From assembly GCA_902491415.1 (NCBI GenBank), contig CABUHP010000046.1:1-9732 (forward strand): DNA of 9,732 nt, read 5' to 3'. This stretch comes from an uncultured Collinsella sp. (GTDB lineage: Bacteria > Actinomycetota > Coriobacteriia > Coriobacteriales > Coriobacteriaceae). The translations under genes and the position numbers were made by a program. Below are positions 1 through 6,741 of this stretch, piece after piece. The notes under the pieces are model-generated. The model was not told where the DNA came from, did not search any database, and worked only from the letters and a program-made list of their open reading frames with translations. The stretch's first letter is position 1. Each line of letters begins with the position of its first letter.

Positions 1-4
1 TTTC

Positions 5-310
5 TCATATCGTCTTAATCACCATGTAGAGCGGATCGGCCATCGCGGTATCCACGGCTGATATCCCCGTAAGCTCGCGGACGGGAAACGCAACGCCTTC
101 GGTAAATTCCGTCTGCACAAACTGCGAGAACTCGCCCATAACGTTGCCGTGGTAATCGAGCTTGACGGCGCCGACCTCGATAATCTCGTTGCGCAGCCCA
201 CGGCGTTGGCGTTGCTTTGGCACCGGCGCAAACTCAAAGTCCAGCACAATCTGGCGCGCAAAGTTCGTCGTATCGATAGCCGAGATACACGGCGTCTTTT
301 CAGCTGACAC
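5..310 (-). CDS. 3'-5' exonuclease (DEDD superfamily), truncated
   Basis: This 101-residue frame resembles the N-terminal part of DEDD/RNase T-like 3'-5' exonucleases, which remove nucleotides from DNA or RNA ends using two metal ions. The Exo I motif is visible as VLDFEF, with D24 and E26, followed by a typical strand NEIIEVGAVKLD (about 42-53) and the helix start ELTGIS (about 79-84). Family members usually run to about 180-200 residues with further Asp residues in Exo II and Exo III. These are absent because a TGA ends the frame at bases 7-5. The start is GTG (310-308) with an AAAGG Shine-Dalgarno 8 bases upstream. An ancestral TGG (Trp) changed to TGA, or a frameshift at the window edge, would both explain the truncation; only four bases remain, so they cannot be separated. 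The product would lack a complete active site. The fold assignment is fairly safe; the status as an intact gene is not. Confidence 0.6.
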   Translation of the reverse strand: MSAEKTPCISAIDTTNFARQIVLDFEFAPVPKQRQRRGLRNEIIEVGAVKLDYHGNVMGEFSQFVQTEFTEGVAFPVRELTGISAVDTAMADPLYMVIKTI

Positions 311-328
311 GGTTAGGGCCTTTCTCCG

Positions 329-741
329 TTGCTGGCCGCTTACTACACAGGCGGCTACATTGCCGTAAGGATAGGCGCCCGTGCGGACATGAAAGCAGGG
401 CGCAATGCCATACGCCAGGCACTCGCCATGCAGACGGCCCCAAGAAAGTCGCCCGCTCTATTCAAATGCGTGAAAAAGTTTAGGCCCGGTGACTTGAATC
501 AGCGGTCATCCCGGGCCCATCAGAGCTCGTAGAACTCTTGGTTGCTTTGGTCTCGCTCTTCACGGCGCTTATCGAACTTTCCGAGGCACTCAAGCAGCAT
601 TCGAAGCATAACAAGTCGCTGCCATTAAGGCACTGACCTCTTGACCAAGCAACGGCGCTGCCCAGCTATCACCCTTGGGCTGCCGTCAACTTTATTCTAT
701 CCGCGAGCATCTGGTTTACCAAATGGATTTTCGGTAAAGGA
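329..741 (+). pseudogene. possible decayed membrane-protein fragments
   Basis: I recognise no gene here, but three consecutive plus-strand stretches look protein-like rather than random. Frame 2 from 329 reads LLAAYYTGGYIAVRIGARAD and continues to about 490. Frame 1 from 493 then gives a helix-like stretch (ELVELLVALVSLFTALIELS, bases 523-582) that ends in KQHSKHNKSLPLRH and a TGA at 634-636. After that TGA the same frame stays open with YHPWAAVNFILSASIWFTKW (667-726), which looks like a membrane segment. Joining them needs one frame change near 490 and passage through one stop. No ATG with a good Shine-Dalgarno precedes the second and third pieces. They could be remnants of one or two small membrane proteins, damaged before or when the neighbouring ATPase gene arrived. 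Chance open frames in GC-rich DNA remain a real alternative. Confidence 0.25.
473..517 (-). terminator. possible rho-independent terminator, minus strand
   Basis: An inverted repeat pairs GGCCCGG (483-489) with CCGGGCC (511-517). It extends inward by TGAC (490-493) with GTCA (505-508), leaving a two-base bulge (509-510) and an 11-base loop. Read on the minus strand, the stem is followed by TAAACTTTTTC, with a five-T tract at 477-473. It lies about 250 bases past the stop codon of the AAA_14/DUF4143 ATPase gene and could end that transcript. The bulge and the displaced T tract make this moderate at best. Confidence 0.45.
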
Positions 742-764
742 AGCACGGCACGCCCGCAAAACCA

Positions 765-2060
765 CTACGCCCCAAGTGCCGCCATGGGGATCACCGCCAC
801 GCCGTCATCGCGTCTGTAGGTAATGCTCCCCTTTCCAACCACGACCGCCAAAAACGCCGGCGCGGCATTCTGGGCGGCAGGATTGGAGAGCACTTTCCTC
901 TCCAGCGCCTTGAGATTTCTCGCTCCATCGTCTGCTTTCGCATCACTCAGCTTGACCTCGATGGCTCCCCAGCGCCCGTCGTGCTCAACGATCAGATCGA
1001 CCTCAAGGCCCTTCTCATCTCGGAAATAATGGACACTGTTGTCGACACCGCCGTAGGTGGAAAGGAACACGCGCACGTCGCGCAGGACGAGATTCTCAAA
1101 GAGCATCCCCAGCGTTTGCATATCGCCAAGCAGCCGCTCAGGGGTAGCCCCCAGCAACGCCGCCGCAAGTGACGGGTCACAGAAGTAGCGCTTGGGGCGC
1201 ACGCGAACGCGGGCCTTCGAGCGCATGGGCGGCTCCCATCCGCACAGGTCCTCGGTCAGCTTGAGCCTGTTGAAGAGGTCCAAGTACGCAGCGATGGTCC
1301 TCTCGTCGGGGCCCGCCTCACCGTACGAGGCGTCCTTTACGAGCGTCTTGTACGTGACAGCCTGGCTCTCGTTCATGGCAAGAGCTCGCAAAAGGCCGTG
1401 TGCAAGCTCGGGCGACATGCCCTCGTCCAGCACGTTGACGTCGAGCACCGAGTGCACGTACTGGCTTGCCGTCTCTCGCGCAAGATCTTCCGAAAGCCCA
1501 AGATTTGCAGGCCAACCGCCCCTGCAGCACCAGCGGGCGACGTCATCCACCGTGCTCTCGCGACGCTGAGGGGCAAAATCCTCGCCCTTAAAGAGGCTTG
1601 CCAGTGACACGAGCGGCTCGCCGTCGCCCGACTCACACAGGGCCATGGGGCGCATTGACAGACGGGCGATCCTACCCGTGCCGGAATGACGAACATGGCT
1701 GCGCTCCTCGCTTTTGAGCGCGGTCGAGCCCGTGAGCAAAAGTGTCCCCCGTTCGTTGCCGCTCGCGTCCACGAAACGCCGGGCGGCATCCCAAACCTCG
1801 GGCACCTCCTGCCATTCATCGACCAGGTGTGGCGCATCGCCGATGAGCGCCAGGCTTGGGTCGACCTCTGCCGCCGCACGCTGCGCAGGCTCATCGAGCC
1901 TGGAGACGCTCGCCGAGCGAGAGAGCGCCGTCCAGGTCTTGCCGCACCATTTGGGGCCGTTGATCTCCACACAGCCAAACGCCCGCATAAGGGTGTCGAG
2001 GCGCTCCTCTATGAGCCGGGGCCTATATCCCTTTTGGGTCAATCTCTTTGGTGCATCCAT
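765..2060 (-). CDS. AAA_14/DUF4143-type ATP-binding protein with nuclease-like C-terminus
   Basis: This 431-residue protein has the layout of the AAA_14 plus DUF4143 family, whose cellular role is not established. The N-terminal P-loop is GPKWCGKT (35-42), followed by a Walker B-like LVDEWQ (79-84, D81/E82) and a sensor-like LLLTGST (about 107-113). The C-terminal half carries a PD-(D/E)XK-type signature: E353-V-D355, then E368-V-K370 after a short strand, and a late RDDGVAVIPMAAL strand. The length is normal for the family and the frame looks intact. The ATG at 2060 is preceded by GAGGGA nine bases upstream. It sits 35 bases from a tandem array of 23-bp units (2095-2209). Upstream is a second, differently built ATPase-nuclease gene on the same strand. 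Membership in a defence or mobile module is inference only; no transposase or integrase is visible nearby. Confidence 0.88.
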   Translation of the reverse strand: MDAPKRLTQKGYRPRLIEERLDTLMRAFGCVEINGPKWCGKTWTALSRSASVSRLDEPAQRAAAEVDPSLALIGDAPHLVDEWQEVPEVWDAARRFVDASGNERGTLLLTGSTALKSEERSHVRHSGTGRIARLSMRPMALCESGDGEPLVSLASLFKGEDFAPQRRESTVDDVARWCCRGGWPANLGLSEDLARETASQYVHSVLDVNVLDEGMSPELAHGLLRALAMNESQAVTYKTLVKDASYGEAGPDERTIAAYLDLFNRLKLTEDLCGWEPPMRSKARVRVRPKRYFCDPSLAAALLGATPERLLGDMQTLGMLFENLVLRDVRVFLSTYGGVDNSVHYFRDEKGLEVDLIVEHDGRWGAIEVKLSDAKADDGARNLKALERKVLSNPAAQNAAPAFLAVVVGKGSITYRRDDGVAVIPMAALGA

Positions 2061-2094
2061 AGACGGCCGTCCCTCTCTATCACGCGATATGCGA

Positions 2095-2209
2095 AATTAC
2101 GCCATTCTCAATGCTGATTTTACGCTACTTTCAATGTAGTTTTTACGCCATGACAGATGTAGTTTTTACGCCATTTTCATTGAAGGTTTTACGCTTGGCA
2201 TCCTTAGCG
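2095..2209. repeat. five tandem 23-bp units (iteron-like array)
   Basis: Five consecutive units start at 2095, 2118, 2141, 2164 and 2187. The core TTACGC keeps exact 23-bp spacing in all five, and TTTTACGC is intact in the last four. The middle units are closest: the 18-mer ATGTAGTTTTTACGCCAT occurs exactly at 2134-2151 and 2157-2174. The outer units have drifted, and the fifth keeps only its left part. The array occupies most of the gap between the DUF234-type ATPase stop (2246) and the start of the AAA_14/DUF4143 gene (2060). On the minus strand some units carry TTGAGA or TTGAAA (for example TTGAGA at 2110-2105), which could act as -35 elements. Same-face protein binding, as an operator or iteron, is the natural reading, but no binding protein is known. 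Confidence 0.85.
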
Positions 2210-2245
2210 CGACCCATTCCGAGCATCACATCAGAGCGTGCTTGG

Positions 2246-3637
2246 TTATCTCCGCTCGCACATCTCGGCAAACGAAATCAGCTTGGCATCTCCCCTGCTC
2301 GCCGCAGCTTCCTGGCATCCTTGCGTAAAGCCTCGCTTCGAGAAGATCGCATAGCTTTTGTGCTGCCGCCTAAAGAGCTCGCTTCGATGCACGAGCTTTT
2401 GCAGCACGTCTTCGCCCACCGGTTCATTGCGCCATTTGCACTCCGCAAACAGAGCAGTGCTCTCGCCATCGTCAACAATCAAGTCGATTTCTTCCTGCGT
2501 ATGCGTGCGATTATCCGTCCCCCACCAGCGCCCAACGCTTGCCGGAACCACATCAAGCTGGCCCGCCCGCGCGAGTTCGTACACGTATTGTCTGCATATA
2601 ATCTCAAAGACCGTACCCATATAATCCGATACGTGCGGCTCAATGCGCTCATACGCCATCTCGGCCATATCGTTTTGAATCAGCCCGATGTTCTGCGGAA
2701 CAAACTTGTACCAGAACCTAAACATCTGGTCGCTCAGCAGATACACGGCTCGCTTATTGCTCGTCTCGTTTAGGGGCAGCTCGCGCTCGACAATCCCAAG
2801 CGACGCCAGCTTATCCACATAGCTCTTTACGTTGCTCGCAGGGATTCCCGTAGAGCTCGCAATCTCCGAGATCTTCGAGCGCCCCTGGGCAATTGCTTGC
2901 ACGATCGCATCATATTGCTCGGGATTGCGGCACTCCTGCAATAGCAGGTTACTCGGCTCCTCAAAGAGATAGCCCGTAGGAGTAAGAAAAAGACGTTTGA
3001 TGTTGTCCTTGAGCGGTGCGGCAGGATCGACTTTCTCGATATATGCAGGAATGCCACCCGTCATGCCATAGCAAACTGCAGCGTCTTCGCGACCCATGCT
3101 CTGCCACAGGCCGAGGGTCGTCATAAAATCGAGCGGCATGATCTTAAACTGGGCCGTACGCCTACCGTATAGCGGACTCTCGTAGCCCAACACCTGCTCT
3201 TCCATAAACGAAAGCGACGACCCGCACAGGATAAGCATAAGCTTGGTCTCTTTGTACAAGTGATCGATCTTGTCTTGCAGCAACGAGCTGATCTCGGGAT
3301 TCGATTGGGCGAGATAAGGATACTCGTCGATCACGACAATCAAACGTTCCGTACGAGCCATGGTAGCCAATGCATCGAACGCCTCGTCAAAACTACGAAA
3401 CGACACGCCAGCAACACCAACGGAGCCCGCAAGTATCGCCTGGCTAAAGCCATGCAGGTTTGCCTCTGCATTGGTGCGACGAGCTTGAAAGTAAATAGCC
3501 TTCTTGCCTTGGATAAACTCTGTGATAAGACGCGTTTTGCCCACGCGACGGCGGCCGTAAATCACAGGCATCTCAAAGGAGCCCGTGCCATACAGTCGAT
3601 TGAGCTCGGACATTTCCGCCGTTCTTCCGATAAACAT
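2246..3637 (-). CDS. ATPase_2/DUF234-type ATP-binding protein with nuclease-like C-terminus
   Basis: This 463-residue protein matches the archaeal-type ATPase family (ATPase_2 fused to DUF234), a widespread group of unknown function. The N-terminus is the typical MFIGRTAEMSEL. Walker A is GRRRVGKT (28-35), Walker B is VVIDEYPYL (101-109, D104/E105), and a sensor-like LILCGSS lies at 135-141. A YGRRT segment (157-161) and MTGGIPAY (192-199) follow, both usual in the family. Residues 240-290 look like a winged helix (SNVKSYVDKLASLGIVEREL), suggesting DNA contact. The DUF234 part starts near FRFWYKFV (306-313) and holds a PD-(D/E)XK-like set: E383-I-D385 and E399-C-K401. The ATG at 3637 has a strong AAGGAAGG eight bases upstream. 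A perfect palindrome overlaps its putative promoter. By eye the GC content is lower than in the molybdenum-enzyme operon, which fits acquisition by transfer. Confidence 0.88.
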   Translation of the reverse strand: MFIGRTAEMSELNRLYGTGSFEMPVIYGRRRVGKTRLITEFIQGKKAIYFQARRTNAEANLHGFSQAILAGSVGVAGVSFRSFDEAFDALATMARTERLIVVIDEYPYLAQSNPEISSLLQDKIDHLYKETKLMLILCGSSLSFMEEQVLGYESPLYGRRTAQFKIMPLDFMTTLGLWQSMGREDAAVCYGMTGGIPAYIEKVDPAAPLKDNIKRLFLTPTGYLFEEPSNLLLQECRNPEQYDAIVQAIAQGRSKISEIASSTGIPASNVKSYVDKLASLGIVERELPLNETSNKRAVYLLSDQMFRFWYKFVPQNIGLIQNDMAEMAYERIEPHVSDYMGTVFEIICRQYVYELARAGQLDVVPASVGRWWGTDNRTHTQEEIDLIVDDGESTALFAECKWRNEPVGEDVLQKLVHRSELFRRQHKSYAIFSKRGFTQGCQEAAASRGDAKLISFAEMCERR

Positions 3638-3652
3638 AGGGCCATCCTTCCT

Positions 3653-3678
3653 TTACGTTATAGCTAGCTATAACGTAA
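3653..3678. promoter_or_regulatory. perfect 26-bp palindrome, putative operator
   Basis: The half-site TTACGTTATAGCT (3653-3665) is followed immediately by its exact reverse complement AGCTATAACGTAA (3666-3678), giving 13 bp on each side with no spacer. The palindrome begins 16 bases from the ATG of the DUF234-type ATPase gene and abuts that gene's Shine-Dalgarno. It also lies between plausible minus-strand -35 and -10 boxes. This is the geometry of an autoregulatory operator for a dimeric DNA-binding protein. If transcribed, it would instead fold as a hairpin next to the ribosome binding site. Confidence 0.75.
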
Positions 3679-3686
3679 TTCGACAA
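3657..3686 (-). promoter_or_regulatory. putative promoter of the DUF234-type ATPase gene
   Basis: On the minus strand, TTGTCG (3686-3681) and TATAAC (3662-3657) are separated by 18 bases, a usable sigma-70-type spacing. Transcription would begin near 3650, leaving a short leader containing AAGGAAGG before the ATG at 3637. The -10 box and most of the spacer lie inside the 26-bp palindrome, so a bound protein would block polymerase. This is a pattern match only; no transcript evidence is available. Confidence 0.45.
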
Positions 3687-3730
3687 GCGGCGCACGCAAA
3701 AGGGTCGGTACACCACCGCACGTGGACCGT

Positions 3731-3850
3731 TCCGGAAAATGTATCCCGTTCTGGAGCCAAAAACTGGGCCGTAGTTTCCGCCAAACATGCCATCCGGAAA
3801 GCGTGTCCCGTTCTGAGCGCCAAATCCGGGACGCAGTTTCCACTCCAAAC
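3731..3850. repeat. degenerate 62-bp tandem repeat with imperfect hairpins
   Basis: Two related copies lie head to tail, at 3731-3786 and 3793-3850. Both begin TCCGGAAA, share TCCCGTTCTG and AGTTTCC, and end CCAAAC, with the first blocks exactly 62 bases apart. In the second copy GGAAA (3796-3800) faces TTTCC (3837-3841), and GTGTCCCG (3803-3810) pairs with CGGGACGC (3827-3834). That gives a 13-bp stem with a 2x2 internal loop and a 16-base loop. The first copy folds less well. The structure suggests a dispersed intergenic element duplicated in place. I have an unverified impression of similar elements between genes in Collinsella. No coding function is seen. Confidence 0.7.
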
Positions 3851-3882
3851 AAAGGGCCCCGGCTCGCGATGGAGCCGGGGCC
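3847..3882 (-). terminator. rho-independent terminator of the molybdenum-enzyme operon
   Basis: A perfect 11-bp GC-rich stem, GGCCCCGGCTC (3855-3865) with GAGCCGGGGCC (3872-3882), encloses a six-base loop. On the minus strand it is followed by CTTTGTTT, a reasonable though interrupted U tract. It lies 70 bases after the stop codon of the molybdenum hydroxylase gene and is well placed to end the ygfK-ferredoxin-hydroxylase transcript. Confidence 0.8.
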
Positions 3883-3951
3883 AAAGGCGCAGCGTATGTA
3901 GTTGATGTTGAGCGCGAACAGCTCGTCAGCAATGGCCGTCCGCGCCCTACC

Positions 3952-6729
3952 CTACCCGCGGTTGCGGGCGCGGCTGTAGGGCGTATCCACCATGGGCAGA
4001 TCCGGACGCAGCTTGCCGTCAAATGCGCGATAGGCGTTCTGTACGGCGGGCGCCGTGGGAATCGTTGCGATCTCGCCGATGCCCTTGCCGCCGTATGCCA
4101 CGGGCAGTAGCTCGTCCTTCTCCACGTAGATGGCGTGGATATCCGGAATCTCGGGCGCGCGGAACAACCCGAGCGTGCCGTACCTTGCCTGGGGCACGCA
4201 GTCCTTGAGCGGCCAGTCCTCGGTAAGCGCATAGCCCATACCCATGAGCACACCGCCTTCGATCTGACCCTGGATGGAGATGGGGTTGACCACCTTGCCG
4301 GAATCGTGCGCAGCATAGACCTCGCTCACGCGGCCGTCATCGTCCAAAATGACCACATGCGTGGCAAAGCCGTAGCAGATGTGGCTCTTGGGGTTGGGCA
4401 CGTCGGCGCCCAGCTTGTCGGTCGGCTCCAGGTACACGTAGCCAAACTCGCATCCCTCGAGCGCCTTGATGGCGGCCGCGGGATCCTGAGGATGCATACC
4501 CTGGCCGGCGACGAGCTCCTGCGTGCGCAGCTGATAGGCGCGGCCGTCGTCATACTCGATCTTGACGCCGTCGCCATGCGCACTCACGGGAGCGGCGGGC
4601 GCAGACTTGCCGGCCTCGATGTCAAGCATGGCATCGCGCAGCAGGAAGGCGGCACCGCGCACGGCCTCGCCGGTCACGACCGTCTGACGCGAGCCAGACG
4701 TGGTGCCGGAGTCGGGAGCGTTCTCGGTGGAGCACTCGCCGTTGGCGATGCAGCGAAGCGGCAGGCCGCATGCCTCGGCAACGTCTTGCAAAAATACGGT
4801 GTTGCAGCCCTGGCCGATGTCGGACGTAGCGGCGTAGACCACGGCGCGGCCATCCTCGACGCGAATCTTGCAGCGACCGGCATCGGGCAGGCCAACGCCC
4901 ACGCCAGCGTTCTTCATAGCGCAGGCAATGCCGGCGTGGCCGGGATGCGCATAGTAGGCATCCTTGACCTCGAGCAGTGTCTCCTTAAGCGCCGTGGAGC
5001 AGTCGGCAATCTGGCCGTTGGGCAAAACCTCGCCCGGCTCGATGGCGTTTCTGTAACGAATCTCCCACGGATCCAGGCCGACCTTCTCTGCCAGCAAGTC
5101 GATCAGGCTCTCGAGCGCAAACTCGGACTGGCAAACGCCAAAGCCGCGGTACGCGCCGGCGGGCGGGTTGTTGGTGTAGTAGCCAAAGCCGCGAATGTCG
5201 GTGTTCTGGTACTTGTAGGGGCCGACAGCATGCGTGCAAGCGCGCTCGAGCACCGGGCCGCACAGCGACGCGTAGGCGCCGGTATCAAAGTTGATCTCGC
5301 AGTCCAGGCCGGTAAAGTTGCCCTCGGCGTCGCAACCCAGCGTAAAGGTGCCGTCCATGGCATGACGCTTGGGATGGAAGGCAAGCGACTCGGCACGCGT
5401 GAGCTTGCACTTCACGGGACGCTGGAACTTGTATGCGGCGAGCGCAGCCAGGTGTTGGATGGACACGTCCTCCTTGCCGCCAAAGCCGCCGCCCACGAGC
5501 ATGGTCTCGACGACCACGCGCTCGGGTTCGTTATCCCAGCCAAACATGTGGGCGCACTCTTTGCGCGTGTCGTAGGCACCCTGGTCGGTCGACTGCACCT
5601 TGACGCCGTTTTTGTACGGGAAGGCGACGGCGCACTCGGGCTCCAAGAAGGCATGCTCGGTAAAGGGCGTGGTAAAGCGCTGCGTCACGGTAAACGCGCT
5701 CTCCGCCAGCGCCTTGGCGGCGTCGCCGCGCGTCACATGGCGGCTCTGGCACACGTTGTCCTTGAGCTCCACTGTGTTGCCAAAGGCAAAGAAGCTGTCG
5801 TGCAGGCGCGGGGCGTCGGCAGCTCTGGCCTCGACAATGTTGCGCACGGGCTCCAGCGGCTCGTAATCGATCTTTACGAGCTTCTTGGCCTTTTCGAGCG
5901 TCGCTTCGTCCTCGGCAACCACCAGCACGATAGCGTCACCCACGCAGCGGGTGATATCGCCCTGGGCGATCATGACGTCCCAGTCCTGGATAAGGTGGCC
6001 GACCTGGTTGACCGGCACGTCCTCGGCGCGCAGGATGCCCACCACGCCGGGCAGGGCCTCGGCCTTGGAAGTATCGATGGAGAGCACACGGGCGCGCGGG
6101 TACTTGGAGCGCACGGCGCTGGCATAGGTCAGACCCGGCTGATCGAGCTCGTCGATGTCGTCGGGATACTTGCCCTCGCCGAGCACCTTCTTGCGCACGT
6201 CGATGCGGAAGGCGCGCTTGCCCACGCCGTAGTCGTCGCCGCGCTCCAAATCCTCGTCGATCTGCTTTTCGCCACGGAGCACCGCAGCTGCCAGCGAAAT
6301 GCCCTCGATAATCTTTTTGTAGCCGGTGCAGCGGCAGACATTGCCACGGATGGCGTACTTGATCTGCTCCTCGGTGGGCTCGGGGTCCTCGGCGATCAGC
6401 GCTGCACCCGCCATGACCATGCCGGGGATGCAAAAACCGCACTGCACGGCGCCCACGGCGCCAAAGGCGTACACAAAGGCCTCGCGCACGTCCTCGGGCA
6501 GGCCCTCGACGGTCACGATGTTACGGCCGGCGGCAAGAGCAGTGGTCAGTACGCACGCCTTGACGGCCGCACCGTCCACATGGATGGTGCAGGTGCCGCA
6601 GGCGCCCTCGGAGCAGCCGTCCTTGGCGGAGTGAATGTGCAGGTCGTCGCGCAGATAGCGCAGCAGTGGTTTATTCTCCGTCGTCGTGTGCTCGACACCG
6701 TTAACGGTAAAAGTGAATTCCTGTGCCAT
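3952..6729 (-). CDS. selenium-dependent xanthine dehydrogenase-type Mo hydroxylase (fused 2Fe-2S and Mo subunits)
   Basis: This 925-residue cytoplasmic enzyme fuses the iron-sulfur and molybdenum parts of xanthine dehydrogenase, as in E. coli XdhD and the SelD-dependent Xdh of Enterococcus faecalis. The plant-type 2Fe-2S cluster uses C39, C44, C47 and C59; the second uses C97, C100, C132 and C134. The Mo-cofactor region carries GGGFGGKE (413-420), YRGFG with R528, and GIGEIA with E886. E420, R528 and E886 match the substrate-binding Glu, Arg and the catalytic base Glu of bovine xanthine oxidase, favouring a purine-type substrate. There is no FAD domain. The likely reaction is hydroxylation of xanthine/hypoxanthine, or the reverse. 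Selenium in the cofactor is inferred from family and from ygfK, not visible here. ATG at 6729 has AAGGGA seven bases upstream, overlapping the end of the ferredoxin gene region. It is the last gene of the operon. Confidence 0.9.
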   Translation of the reverse strand: MAQEFTFTVNGVEHTTTENKPLLRYLRDDLHIHSAKDGCSEGACGTCTIHVDGAAVKACVLTTALAAGRNIVTVEGLPEDVREAFVYAFGAVGAVQCGFCIPGMVMAGAALIAEDPEPTEEQIKYAIRGNVCRCTGYKKIIEGISLAAAVLRGEKQIDEDLERGDDYGVGKRAFRIDVRKKVLGEGKYPDDIDELDQPGLTYASAVRSKYPRARVLSIDTSKAEALPGVVGILRAEDVPVNQVGHLIQDWDVMIAQGDITRCVGDAIVLVVAEDEATLEKAKKLVKIDYEPLEPVRNIVEARAADAPRLHDSFFAFGNTVELKDNVCQSRHVTRGDAAKALAESAFTVTQRFTTPFTEHAFLEPECAVAFPYKNGVKVQSTDQGAYDTRKECAHMFGWDNEPERVVVETMLVGGGFGGKEDVSIQHLAALAAYKFQRPVKCKLTRAESLAFHPKRHAMDGTFTLGCDAEGNFTGLDCEINFDTGAYASLCGPVLERACTHAVGPYKYQNTDIRGFGYYTNNPPAGAYRGFGVCQSEFALESLIDLLAEKVGLDPWEIRYRNAIEPGEVLPNGQIADCSTALKETLLEVKDAYYAHPGHAGIACAMKNAGVGVGLPDAGRCKIRVEDGRAVVYAATSDIGQGCNTVFLQDVAEACGLPLRCIANGECSTENAPDSGTTSGSRQTVVTGEAVRGAAFLLRDAMLDIEAGKSAPAAPVSAHGDGVKIEYDDGRAYQLRTQELVAGQGMHPQDPAAAIKALEGCEFGYVYLEPTDKLGADVPNPKSHICYGFATHVVILDDDGRVSEVYAAHDSGKVVNPISIQGQIEGGVLMGMGYALTEDWPLKDCVPQARYGTLGLFRAPEIPDIHAIYVEKDELLPVAYGGKGIGEIATIPTAPAVQNAYRAFDGKLRPDLPMVDTPYSRARNRG

Positions 6730-6741
6730 GGTGATTCCCTT

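Noticed and set aside
1686..2139. Plus-strand open frames of about 140 codons opposite the AAA_14/DUF4143 gene and its repeats.
   Set aside because: They are antisense to well-conserved P-loop and Walker B segments, contain no recognisable motif, and read through the tandem repeat array.
2095..2209. The 23-bp repeats as a CRISPR array.
   Set aside because: The units are directly adjacent, with no unique spacers between conserved repeats, and there are no cas genes. They are a tandem, iteron-like array.
3664..3951. The hydroxylase frame stays open for about 95 codons after its TAG stop, suggesting readthrough or an extension.
   Set aside because: The extension passes through a strong terminator hairpin and a repeat whose 62-bp period is not a multiple of three. 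The protein already ends at the usual family C-terminus.
3573..4316. A 247-codon minus-strand frame running from inside the hydroxylase gene across the intergenic region.
   Set aside because: It overlaps the conserved C-terminus of the hydroxylase out of frame and crosses the terminator, the 62-bp repeats and the palindrome. The composition is Arg/Ser/Pro-rich and shows no domain.
3952..6729. Selenocysteine in the hydroxylase, because selenium dependence is inferred.
   Set aside because: The frame has no internal TGA. In this enzyme class the selenium is thought to be attached at the molybdenum cofactor, not in the polypeptide.
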